DNA of 64,000 bases, taken from Capitella teleta. Its lineage: Eukaryota; Annelida; Polychaeta; Capitellidae. Positions 19,181 to 30,151 of this stretch are shown here, piece by piece (position 1 is the stretch's first letter; the number at the start of each line of letters is the position of its first letter). The DNA is taken from contig KB295062.1 of NCBI GenBank assembly GCA_000328365.1, positions 1-64,000 of the forward strand, written 5' to 3'. The notes beneath the pieces are model-generated. The model had not been told where the DNA came from, did not search any database, and saw only the letters and a program-made list of their open reading frames with translations. The translations under genes and the position numbers were made by a program.

Positions 19181-22100
19181 ATGAATTCCTCCATAGGAAA
19201 CAAAAAGAAAGGGCGAGCTCTTCCTGGTGGGAGGTGAGTTTTATTTTTATATACAGTCTTTTTTTACTCACCCAACTACTACTACGCAACTCGACGTCGA
19301 AGTCGACTCGTCCGACTTGGTCTTGGAAGTTGGAGTTCGACTCTTTCATTCGCATTTCGTGTTTTCCCTTTTTTTGATGTTCTTCAACGTAGACAATCAT
19401 AACAAGGGAAATCAAATGATAACAGTGACTGAGTCACCATCTGAAATAGGACCATGGTGCACTGATTGACTGACTTGGCCCTGTGTCAGTGTGTTTCTTC
19501 AGGGAGATCCTATTCCTAGTCCCTACTAGTACCACTACTTTGAAACTTTCCGGTGCATAGATAGATGATAGTACTGCTTACAGTTCAATTGTAGTAACTC
19601 AAAGTACACAACAGACTGCTGGTTACTAATTTAATAGTTAAAGTTACCAGGTTACAGCTATTCTTTATTTTTTATGAGACATACCTCGATTATGCTTTGC
19701 TAATATTATGGGTTAATTGCCAATCGCCCAATGCCTAGGCTAACAGTGCCCTTATTTGTCATGAATATGCACTGCACTGAACCCCTCTGACTGTTCTTTT
19801 TTTAATGTGACATGATTATGATGCTAAGATATCTAACTATATTATAGTATATACATGGACCATGGAGTCCCGTGTTCAAATCAAATAATTTTGTTTCAAT
19901 TTTTAATACAGAAAAACCTGTTTACGATACCTGCCGCTCTGGGCACACTCTTTTGACTGATTCGAAGCGGTCACTGAATATAGGATGCATTTTGATTCTT
20001 GAGCCAGCTTCTCGACTTGTGACTAGAGCCAGAGAACTTGGGGAGTGTCGCGAGTTTTTTGCACGAACGAGCAAGCCCTGGAAACTGAGACACATGCATA
20101 AATGTTGATGGTCGATTCGGCACAACTGGCACCTTGTCACTTAGTGACTTACTTGTTGAAGTGGTCAGGCAGATTTTAAGGCGGTCACTTAAGGCTCTGT
20201 ACACAGGTTTTACTGAACTCAGAAGTATCATCTGATTGGTGTCTGCTGATCAAATAATTAATTAAATTAATTTTTGCCTCAAACTAAACAGCGCTTTAAT
20301 TTCCGGTGTGTCAAATACCAAATAGGAATACCAAATTCTCAGAATTGAGTCAGATATAGAATTAAGAACAGTCAGGATGTCTGCAGTTGTGCGTGCTCCC
20401 CGGCACCTTTTTTAATTTTTATTTTTTTTCATCCTTTTTAAATTTTGATTTATAGTTTTTGTTTGCTATGCCTTGTAACTAAGGTTATCATTTTATCACC
20501 AGGCTTTTGCCCCTGGCTGTTTTTATCAGATAGCTGGAATCTCAGTGATAACCCCACTGCACCCTTGCATTAAGGGAGAATATGATAAGCCATATCGTGC
20601 TTTATATTTGTGCAACAGGAATTTATTTTTAATTCCTGATTCCTCTTAAGATATACTTAAGAAGATTGTTTGAAATATCTTCCTTGTAATGCACTCACCT
20701 GAGTCTCGTGAACTGATGCTATTTTCCATTTCTCGCAGGCGTCCCCGTGGCCCTGAGCGCCCATTCATGGTGAGTACGAAGCCAAGCCGTTTGGTACGTG
20801 TCCTTTATTTCGGCCTTTCCTTTCCGCTTTTCCTTGTTTTCTTACTCAGTACACTCCTTTATCTTTAATTCCTTCTTTGCATAATTTTATTTCATTTCCT
20901 TTTGGATGCTTTTGATTCTCTTTCATCTCTAATTTTCATTTCTTTGGTCTGCAGAATGAAGGCATTTACGCAAACGCCCGCTCAACGCATTGGATGGTCA
21001 ACCTTATGGTGAGTATTGTCGTGGTTTGTTTAGATTCTTTTTATCAAAGTTTATATTTATGCAGGGAACTACTGTGATTGTACAAGTGAAAAATGGAACA
21101 ATGTATGAAGGCATTTTTGACTCCCTCTCTGCTGATGTAAGTATTGTGATAATTTTCTGATATTTACTTATTTCATGTTTCAATTAGATGGAGATTGTGC
21201 TTAGGGTCGTGCACGTTCTGGATGAGGCAACACCTGAGGGTGACATCCCTTCCAAGGAGTCGCTTGTCGACACAATTATATTCAATTTTGGCGATATCGT
21301 CAGTATGGTCACCAAAGATTTTGACAGCCAGTACGCTGTGAGGCAGGCTGACGGCTTCACTGATGCTGCTATCAGTGCAGCAAAGGTCAACGGACAGTCT
21401 GCTGAGAGAGAGCTTCAGCCTTGGGATGGTGCAGAGCACGGGGAATCCATTGAAGGAGGCCTGGAGAACGCCACCTCTACGGCCACGGCTGCTGTGAGTT
21501 GTCACCTACTGAACTGAGGGAACTTTGTTTGACATGTGCTTTGCTCTCTAGAATGGCTGGGATGCTGATGCCATGTTTAATATAAATGCAGAGAAGTTCA
21601 ATGTGAAAAGCGATTATGATCCCAACTTGACCCAGTATACGTAAGCCAGTCAGGAGAGATTTCATTTTACATGCTGGGTTTGTTCTTCGATCTTTCAGAA
21701 CTTGTATCGAGAAAAATGACAGCGTAGAATTCAAGAGACTAGAAGCCAATGCTGAGAGACTGGCCAATGAGATTGAACGATCAGAAAATTATCGAAAGAA
21801 TGCAGATCTGGAAAATGGTGACGAGGAAATGCTCTACAGTGCCGTACACAGGGAAAAAGACCCCAGAGACAAAGACCCCACTCGATACATACCCCCACCC
21901 ATGAGGAACAAGCAGACCCAGGGAAGAAGGAACGGGCCTCCTCCTCCTCCTCCTTCTAACACTGCTGCTGCTGCTGCTCCTTCCCCTGTCGCTCAAAACA
22001 ACAGCAGCCCCACCCCAACAGATGACTCAACACGCCACAAGGAGGCAGAACAGAAGGCTCCTGACGCACTAGAGCCTACATCGCCCTTGGCGCAGAAAGA

Positions 22101-24085
22101 CAAGAAGCCGTCCACTGCTTCCCAAAATGCCTCAAAGCGTAAGTGCACCCAGCATCATGATCACGCTTATTTTACTTCTCCTTCTTGCAGCGCGTGAAGA
22201 GCAAATACGGGAACTGAAGGACTTCAGTAACCAATTCAAACTGTCAGACCCTGAGTCAAAGGAGAAGAGAGTTGTCTCGGTGACTTGTGCACTGAGCAGT
22301 GTCAGCCAAGTTGTTTCAGCCAGTCCGGCTAAACTCTCTTCTGAGGCTACGTCATCAACGGCCGTGACAGCCTCTAGCACGACCCCTGCCGTGTCGGCTA
22401 CTGCTCAAGTGACGGCTGATCCAGCGCAGAAATCTGATGAAGCCGCTGCTGCACTTCCTGAAAAGAAAGAAGATGAATTCGCGCAGTGAGTCGTTTGCTC
22501 TGGAGTCTTCATTCCATCTATCTAATAATTCTAATTTCGAATATTTTGTACAGAAAAGTGAAGAAATCTTCTCTCAATCCCAATGCCAAAGAATTCAACC
22601 CGTTGGCTAAGCCGTTCACCCCTGTAAGCACTTGTGTTACGACCATCTCTTTTGCTGACTGTTTTCTTTCTCTGCAGCGTGCGTCCATTCAGGTGCCCAC
22701 CCCTCCTCGGCCTACAACTCAGAGCCCCGTGGTGAACATGGGGCCCCAGGGACCCCAGATGCAGGGCCAGCCCATGTTCCACCACCCCCCGTACGTGGTG
22801 CCAGTCAACCCCCAGGGCCAACCCACGGCACTCATGAGCGCCAATGGGCCCCAAGGCGCCAGATTCACAGCCGGCAAGAAAGTCACAGTGTCTGTGCAGC
22901 CAAGGCCTGACCTCAACCAGGCCGCACAGGCAGCCACCGGCACGCCAATCCTTGCTCCGAACGTTATGCCTCATCACCCACAAGCAGGGGCTGGCCAGCA
23001 GTACCCCATGCAATACCTGCACCACCAGTCCATGATCCCTGGCATGCAGCAGGTCTATCCCCAGGCTGTCATGCCAGCGGCAGCCGCTCGACTTGTCAAT
23101 CCACAAATGATGCAGCCCACTCAGCAAATGGCGGCTGATGGCTCCCTTCATCAGGTTCAGCAGCAGCAGCAACAGATGCCTCACACTGCACCAGTGTTTG
23201 GTGAGTGTCTCTTGTGGCGTTCATGGCATTCCTAATCACTTTTCCTTACAGTGCCGCAACATGCTGGCAACATACACATGGGGCCTCAGCAGCAGCAGCA
23301 GCAACAGGGCCAGCAACCAGGGCAGCACATTGCCCCACATCACCAGCAGACTCCTCCCCTGAGCCAATCTCAGTCGCAGCTTCCCCCTCCCCCTCCTCAC
23401 TCCTCCTCCACTGGACCTCCCAACGCCAGCCCTGCTCCCGGCCAGCAGCCCAACTCTGCTGGCACCCCCCAGCCGCACCACCTGGTGTACAGTGGCCAGC
23501 AGCAGCAGCAGCCACCCCCCCTGCAACCCAGCCCTCACACCCCAACATCGCCACAGTACCCTCCCCCTGTGTCGCTGGGCGGCTACACGTACACGGCTGT
23601 GTCCCTGCCCACAGCGGGGCCCCACATGCACAACACCATTCAAAACATGGCATTTGGTCAGACGCACACTCAAGTGACCCACGCTCAGCATCAGCACTCG
23701 CACGTCATGATGCACTCGCAGGCCCAGCAGCAGCAGCAGCAGCAGCCTGGGCACCCAGCAGGGCCCCCTAACCCCATGCAGTACCACCCCATGTCACATC
23801 ACCCCATGCATCACGGTAAGCCCGCCAGCCGCTCTCTATTCTCTCTCAATCTCCGTCGTATTTCCAGCGCCCCCTCAAATGCCTGGGCAGGCGGGACCTG
23901 CTATGATGCACCAGGCTATCAATGTATCAAACCACGGTCATCCTCAAGTGTACATGCACAATCCGAGCGAGTACATGAGCTACAGTCACAGTCGGCACCC
24001 AGGCCTGGCTCTCTCTGCCTCTGTGGCACAAGGACCGCCTCCCAACGCCATGCCGGCTGGAGCCTCCTACGGCCACAATCAATGA
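19181..24085 (+). CDS. ATXN2: Ataxin-2
   Basis: Ataxin-2 is a cytoplasmic RNA-binding protein that works with poly(A)-binding protein in translation control, stress granules and P-bodies. Twelve exons join in phase: 19181-19233, 20739-20769, 20955-21008, 21065-21136, 21188-21493, 21552-21640, 21699-22138, 22191-22485, 22554-22623, 22678-23200, 23252-23815 and 23868-24085 (904 residues). The Lsm domain (about residues 35-110) contains HWMVNLMGTTVIVQVKNGT and YEGIFDSLSADMEIVLRVVH. The LsmAD domain (about 170-240) contains GWDADAMFNINAEKFNVKSD and YDPNLTQYT. The PAM2 motif (about 452-470), SSLNPNAKEFNPLAKPFTP, binds the MLLE domain of PABP. The C-terminal third is low-complexity Pro/Gln/His with several Q runs (up to seven). 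The first ATG at 19171 is out of frame; 19181 was chosen because it splices in phase to RRPRGPERPFM. Vertebrates have ATXN2 and ATXN2L. Confidence 0.95.
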
Positions 24086-24996
24086 AGTGAGCGCCCTCAG
24101 TGATGACCCCTGCTGCTCTGTGCTAACCATCACTTTCACTCCCCACAGTTCATGAGTGCACCACAGCCGCTGAAAGAGTACACTGAAGAATGTTCTTTGT
24201 GATGGCTGCCTTATACCCCTTTTTTTTTTCTTTTTTTTTTTCTCCTTTTTGTTTTTTTTCCTGTGTTAGGGTGAACTTGACACTGCTACTTGGTATGCAT
24301 GATGTGTACGTGTGAATTTTTGAAAGAGAGCGCTACTAGTCTCCCACGATACAGATTTGATTTTCCTTTGATTTTTTTTTTTTTTTTTTTTTTTTTCTAC
24401 CTACTCTTTATTATTTTATTGATGAGTCATGAAATGGAATGTCTTCTGTGTCGGCTACTCAACAAAAAAGTGTTTTCCACCCGTTGAATATTCTTCCAGC
24501 TGAAACATATTTAGTTGTTTTTTTTGGTTTTTTTTGTATGTTTATTGGGGGGTTTTTCATGAGACGTGAAAATAAGATGGCTGCTTGTGGGCTAATGTTT
24601 TTTCTTTGTTTTTTTTTTTTTTTTTCCCCAATGCCTCGAGCTGACTCCCGTTCTAGGCAATATTTCCCGAGATTTCCTGTTTTCAGATATGTTTTTTTTT
24701 TTTTTTTTTCCTGAAGCAATAGCAAATTATCCACTTCATATGAGGACAAAGTCTTTTGTCAGTATATTATGTGAAAGTACGAGGATTCTTTTTTCAAGGA
24801 TTTCTGTACCACAATAGTACAAACACCATTCCTTTTTTTACCTTTTTTTTCTCTCCATTTTTTACTCTCTTTATATTTTTCCCCCTACACTCACCCCTTT
24901 CACTCCCTGTTTTGTTACTGACGAGCGAAAAAATATGTGTCAACAATTTATGAGGCCCAACAGACTTCCAAGGTTTGAGAGCAAAAAAAAAAAATG

Positions 24997-25002
24997 AATA
25001 AA
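24997..25002 (+). terminator. Polyadenylation signal of ATXN2 (candidate)
   Basis: AATAAA about 910 bases past the ATXN2 stop, at the edge of the assembly gap. It is the best signal in the T-rich 3' region. Confidence 0.45.
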
Positions 25003-25009
25003 AAGGTTT

Positions 25010-25059
25010 NNNNNNNNNNNNNNNNNNNNNNNNNNNNNNNNNNNNNNNNNNNNNNNNNN
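25010..25059. other. Assembly gap of 50 N
   Basis: Exactly fifty unknown bases. The round length suggests a placeholder of unknown true size. It lies beyond the coding part of ATXN2 and QPRT, so neither gene is broken by it. Confidence 0.98.
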
Positions 25060-25804
25060 TTTCATGTGTTAAACCACTTGCATGCATGCTCAAGAAACTT
25101 CCAAGAATACAAATGGCATTGACATATTTTTGACAATACGCTTGCTGTGGGCTCATTCCTAGATACATCTAATTCGAGAGGTTTAAAATCTCGCTTTCTT
25201 CTCGCGTTCGATTTCAGATTACGGTGACGTGAAAAAAAAGTTATTATCCTATTGTTAACAATGGGAGCCGTCGACTGAGCAGATCTCTCGGCAGTTCTCA
25301 TATAAAAAATCTCAAAATGTCGTTTCAAGCTATTCTGCCTGGCAGGAACTTCGTATTTTATTTAGTCTTGAATATCATTCACATTTGGACAATTTTTTCA
25401 AAAAATCGTCTCTCGTCACTCACAAAAGCTCATAGAATCAATCTTAAAAAGGTTCCGAAATGAACAGAGGTCCTCTTTAATTAGAGAAGCAATCAATCAA
25501 ATTCAAATATCAATATTTAATTGAGATATGCCCACCCCTCTATACCTCACATGTCACCTGCCATAATTGTTCTGCATATTTTCTGAATGAGGCTTTCAAT
25601 CCTAGAAGACTTGCTGACTTGTAGAGATTCCTACCCATCCCAGTAAACTTCATAAGCTACATCAATGCCATCTTTGCAATTAAGTTGCTATGTCAGTATT
25701 CAAAACAATGTTACCAGGATTCATGGAATGCCTGCACAAGAAATTTCCTTTCTAATTTAAAAGGAAGAGAATATGAACATGTATTTCAAAATTTTCATTA
25801 CAAA

Positions 25805-25810
25805 TTTATT
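25805..25810 (-). terminator. Polyadenylation signal of QPRT
   Basis: AATAAA on the minus strand, 44 bases past the QPRT stop codon. Confidence 0.6.
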
Positions 25811-25853
25811 ACACTGCCGTAAATAGAGACCGCATAAAACTATGTGACAGCTA

Positions 25854-26887
25854 CTACAACTGCTTGACTAAGGGGTTTGCAGGGTCGTGCAAATTTGACC
25901 TGATTTTAAAGGAGAAATCCACCACATCATAACCCTGAGTGACACGACTGAGTGAAATGATGTCGATATAGGGTCCCATGTAATCCTTGAGGGTACTTTC
26001 AGTGATTCCTCCGCTTGATTCAATAATAATGTGTGGAAACGCCTCCTTCAGTTGTTGAGCAGCTTTGTGCAGCGTCTGCGATAAACAAGTTAAAGAAAAA
26101 AAAAATTGAAAGTAGACTTACTAACCAGAGGAGCGAAATTGTCGAGCATCACAACATCAGCACCGGCACTAGCTGCTTGTTTGCCTTCTTCAACACTGCG
26201 ACATTCCACTTCAATCTTTGTACTGAAACCTCCAACGCTCTTGGCGGCAGACACTGCCTGCAAGATTCAATAATAAAAATGGTTGTGCAATGGGATTACT
26301 AAATGTATATATGCCTTTGGAATGTCCCCAGCAGTCCAAATGTGGTTATCTTTCAGCATGATCATTGAAGAAAGGTCATGACGGTGGGTTGCCATACCGC
26401 CCACTAGCAGAGCGTATTTTTCCACCATTCGGAAGCCGGGCGTGGTTTTACGCGTCCCAGCAACTTGTCCATGCCAGTCAGCATCCTTGCCGCTCTGTGC
26501 CAAACGCCTAGCTTGGGATGCAATACCACTGGACCTTGTTATGCAATTAAGAGCAACTCTTTCTCCCAGGAGAAGATGCCTCACTTTTCCAGTGATCGTA
26601 GCTACCGTTTGGGGTCCATCCAAAGATGGATCAATGAATGTCCCTTCAGGGTGCAACCACTCTACTTGGCAGTTCAATTCTTCAAATACAGCACTGAAAA
26701 ATGGTGCTCCTGCAATAACCCCTGGAGACTTACACAACAACACTGCAGTCTCCTCCTTCTCCCCCACCACAAACCCGCCAAAGTCAAAACTTGGCGTGTC
26801 TTCCTTCAGCCACTCTCGGACCACTTCTTGAACTCGGATTGGATGCAGTAGGTGAGACATCTGCAGGTTTGGTGTTTGGTTATCCAT
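25854..26887 (-). CDS. QPRT: Quinolinate phosphoribosyltransferase
   Basis: This enzyme (nicotinate-nucleotide pyrophosphorylase, carboxylating) makes nicotinate mononucleotide from quinolinate and PRPP in de novo NAD synthesis from tryptophan. Three coding exons, 26315-26887, 26126-26257 and 25854-26075, give 308 residues (human 297). Visible motifs are [40 protein letters not shown], the substrate-binding [39 protein letters not shown] with the catalytic-site [15 protein letters not shown] and [10 protein letters not shown]. The first intron joins PK to [10 protein letters not shown] only if it uses a GC donor (AAG|GCATAT). The start at 26887 (MDNQ) fits family length; an in-frame ATG at 26965 would add 26 residues. 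The gene is head to head with SHPK, about 700 bp apart. QPRT is absent from insects such as Drosophila. Confidence 0.93.
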
Positions 26888-27588
26888 TGTCTCACAATGA
26901 ACTGTTAAGATGGTTACGGATGGTTTCAAAAAGGTAGGTTCTGTGGTGACTAGTTTGAGTTGCATCCACTGATGAAAGCTGAGAATTCAAGAGCCGCACT
27001 CTAAGCTTGTGATCTTAGCAAAGAGAAAAGAACCTTGAAAAATACTCGGAAAGTTAAAGGATGAAATATAATGTTAAGTACAAAGAGCAAAACGTAACTC
27101 ACTAAAAGCTCACAGCAGATGAGCTGATGGAGGTCCCTCATGTTACGCGATCTCGCTTTTAATTTCGAGGGCCAAAGTTTAATGTCGATACCACATTTCG
27201 TTTACCATCTATTACCGATCTATTCTTGGCTAAGACTGTGGATTTGTTAATAAGTAAATCTTTGTTTAACGAATGACAAGTTGAAAAATATACAGTGATG
27301 TAAATAAGTCAAGAAAAAATACCATGAATCCAGTAATAATTCTGAAAAGCGACGTTGTCAGCAACTGTGACCTAGACGAGCGATAATAAGTCACCTTCCG
27401 TATTTATGGCACGCATAATCGGTATCGACAAATCGTGTTGCAAACATTACCGCGCGTTGCTGGATGTATTGCCACGTGCTCTCTGTACGCAAGCGATCAG
27501 TATCCGGTCGTTATCATTCACTATCTGCGGCGCAACTTATTCATTCGTTATCATAATGAATCATGATATTAAATTTCAGGGGTGCAAG
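26888..27588. other. Divergent spacer between QPRT and SHPK
   Basis: About 700 bases between two divergent start codons; likely holds both promoters. A frame starting at 27406 runs in phase into SHPK without a stop and could give a longer N-terminus, but an acceptor-like TTTCAG at 27574-27579 and family length favour the start at 27589. Confidence 0.5.
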
Positions 27589-29249
27589 ATGTCAATTATT
27601 CTTGGCATCGACATTGGAACTACAAGCGTGAAACTGGCTTTTACAAACGCAAGCAACAATACAATCATGGCATGTCATTCACTCAGCACAAATGCAAATG
27701 TTATCCAAGACAGCACTCGGGATGAGCAATGTCCTCAGAAAATCATCTCCACATTTGAAAACTGCCTCGCAAAATGTGAACCATCTCTACTGAGTCGCGT
27801 CAAAGCGATCGGAGTCTGCGGCCAAATGCACGGTGCAATGATGTGGAATACGGAATACGGTCAGTATCAGATTTTGAGTATGAATGAAATTCTGAGAATT
27901 GTATTCACCTACCGGTATATAAATGTACAGACCTGCACTGTCCTGATAAAAAGAACTTCAGCAATTTAGTCACATGGCAAGATGCCAGATGCAGTCAAGA
28001 ATTCCTGGCATCATTGCCAGCACCATCATGCGGAAGACTCTCATCTGGGTTCGGATGTGCTACAATGATGTGGTATTTAAAGAATGACCCTGTGCATATG
28101 AAGCGCTATTCACATGCTGGCACCATAATGGACTTCCTGGTGGCGCATTTGACCGGAAACGTCTGCATGTCGACGCAGAATGCTGCCAGTTGGGGTTACT
28201 TCAACCCCGCTGAGCTGAAATGGGACACTGAAAAGTAGGTTGAATTGGAGGGATCAAGAATGCATAAAATAAATAATGTGCTATTATTACGTGTGATACA
28301 CACGTAATAATAACACATTATTTATTACAGCCTGCTTTAGAACAGGTCTATATTTCATTTTCTTTTTTCTCAGATTGGCATCGGAGCATTTTCCGATTCA
28401 TCTTTTACCAAAGCTAGTTGAAGCAGGAAGCGAAGCAGGACTCACGAGGTGCTCAATGCACAACATTCCTGAAGGTATCCCAGTGACTGCTGCTCTTGGT
28501 GATCTCCAGTGTTCAACGCTAGCGAGTATTTCTGATAACAAATATGCAGGTGCATTTTTGCGAATAATCTTCCCTTTGGATAGGAGCCTAATTTACGTTG
28601 TCATTACAGCGCTTAATATTGGCACTTCATCTCAAATTGCTTTTGAACTTTGTGACAAGCAACTTTTGGTGCCTAAGTCTGTTGACCTGTTTCCGTACTT
28701 CCATGGTCGCCGGTTAGCAGTAGCCGCAAGTCTGAATGGTGGCAACATCATTGGAGCATTTGTTGATATGCTTCAAGAATGGATGTTGCAATTAGGTAGC
28801 TGTGCTATATATATTTTTGTGTCCGCTTAACAAGGTATTTTCCAGGTGTGGAAATCGAGCGTACGAAGATATGGACTAAATTACAAAGCTTTCAGGAATA
28901 CGAGGATGATGCAATACGTATTGAACCTGCATTAAATGGAGAACGTCACGACCCAGAATTAAGAGCATCAGCAACAAATATCTCTCCTCACAATCTGAAA
29001 CTCAGCAGCGTTTACCAATCTTTGTGTCATGGACTTGTAACCAATTTGACTTCAATGATGCCAACAGAGTTTTTGATTGCAAACAGAATTGAGAAAGTGA
29101 TTGCCACTGGCTCTGTCATTGAGAAGAATCGCATGGTCGGTGAGCACATTAAGCGGGCGTTCCATGTCGACGTGGAATTTGCTGAAAGTGCTGAAGCTGC
29201 CTCAGCCTACGGTGCAGCACTAGCAGCAAGAGAAATCTGTTCAAAGTGA
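27589..29249 (+). CDS. SHPK: Sedoheptulokinase
   Basis: Sedoheptulokinase (CARKL) phosphorylates sedoheptulose to sedoheptulose 7-phosphate, feeding the pentose phosphate pathway. It belongs to the FGGY sugar kinase fold. Five exons, 27589-27859, 27931-28234, 28374-28549, 28610-28795 and 28846-29249, give 446 residues (human 478). The N-terminal phosphate loop is ILGIDIGTTSVKLAF; other family marks are GVCGQMHGAMMW, LVTWQDARC, SGFGCATMMWYLK, MSTQNAASWGYFN, ALGDLQCS, LNIGTSSQIA, VAASLNGGNI, LNGERHDPEL and the C-terminal IEKVIATGSVIEKN with AASAYGAALAA. All exon joints keep phase. Intron 2 carries a 59-base near-perfect palindrome (28268-28326). The gene is complete with no damaged motif. Confidence 0.94.
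28268..28326. repeat. Near-perfect palindrome in SHPK intron 2
   Basis: Arms 28268-28295 and 28299-28326 (28 bases each) are reverse complements with one mismatch, around a 3-base centre. Confidence 0.93.
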
Positions 29250-30151
29250 TTTTGACTACATGTACACGTGCTTGGAATTCTTGCTTCGTAAACATTCCAC
29301 AGTTCGACTTTTCGTTTATTCAGTCAGACCTTGTTATTAATGTATTAGAGCTCTATTCAAGATATACTTGTACTGCTTGTATCTGGAACCTGCTTACCTT
29401 ATTAAATTAGAGTGAGACATCAAGGATAATCAAGGATTTATTTTGATAATAATTGCCTTTGTATAGGAGGTAATGGGACATTTTTTACATTTTTCAGTCT
29501 ATCTAAAATTATTATGGCTGCTGAGCATCAATTGAATTCTCAGCCCTCAATGTGATTGCCTGTATGCATGTTTGAACAGTTTGGTATGAATGTCAAAATG
29601 ATTCTAGTCTAGTTGCAGATAATGACTAAACATTCAATTCTAAATAACAAAGTTTTTATTGCTATAATAAAGTAAAACACATTAATTTTTTTCTGATTTC
29701 TGCTCTCCTTAAAATCATTTTAAAAGAGAAATGTCAATAGATTTTGTTGAAGAAAACACACGAATTAACAACAAATAAATGACAATATAATGAAGATATT
29801 GAAATTGCATTGGGGTTTTTTTTTTTTCTAAAATACTTTTCATAAAATTTAATATATCCTAAAAATATTCACAACTGGTTGGAATAATACTTTAATAGTA
29901 ATAAGAAACATAACACAATAAATACAACACATCACACAATATTTTTGCTGAACTCAAAGGAGGCGGTTCAGTACAATATCAGTGCTGAAACTCCATAAAC
30001 AAATGAACTGAAAAATAATTCTTCAGCAATCAGCAAGGCTATCTGTCTCGTTAAAATTAATTTGTAGGAGTTCACACAATGAATACTCAGAACAATATCT
30101 ATGCATCAAAGATTCGGACCAACAAAAATAAAAGATGTTGTTTTGTACATG
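29250..30151. other. Convergent spacer between SHPK and AIP
   Basis: AT-rich sequence holding the two 3' untranslated regions. A plus-strand AATAAA at 29666-29671 is a candidate signal for SHPK. No further gene is seen. Confidence 0.5.

Larger units (their letters stand above)
24086..25853. other. ATXN2 3' region, assembly gap and QPRT 3' flank
   Basis: The first part is the T-rich 3' untranslated region of ATXN2, with long T runs at 24220-24260, 24369-24396, 24609-24625 and 24692-24709. An AATAAA at 24997-25002 sits just before a run of 50 N (25010-25059). Beyond the gap the sequence is AT-rich without a gene. A minus-strand AATAAA (25805-25810) belongs to QPRT. Confidence 0.6.

Noticed and set aside
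22531-23184. Long minus-strand open frame (217 codons)
   Set aside because: It is the antisense of ATXN2 exons 9-10. Proline/glutamine codon bias on the plus strand keeps the opposite frame open.
23236-23787. Minus-strand open frame of 183 codons rich in leucine and arginine
   Set aside because: Antisense shadow of the glutamine/histidine-rich ATXN2 exon 11.
27406-27588. N-terminal extension of SHPK
   Set aside because: It is open and in frame, but family members begin close to the GIDIGTTSVK loop and an acceptor-like site precedes the ATG at 27589.
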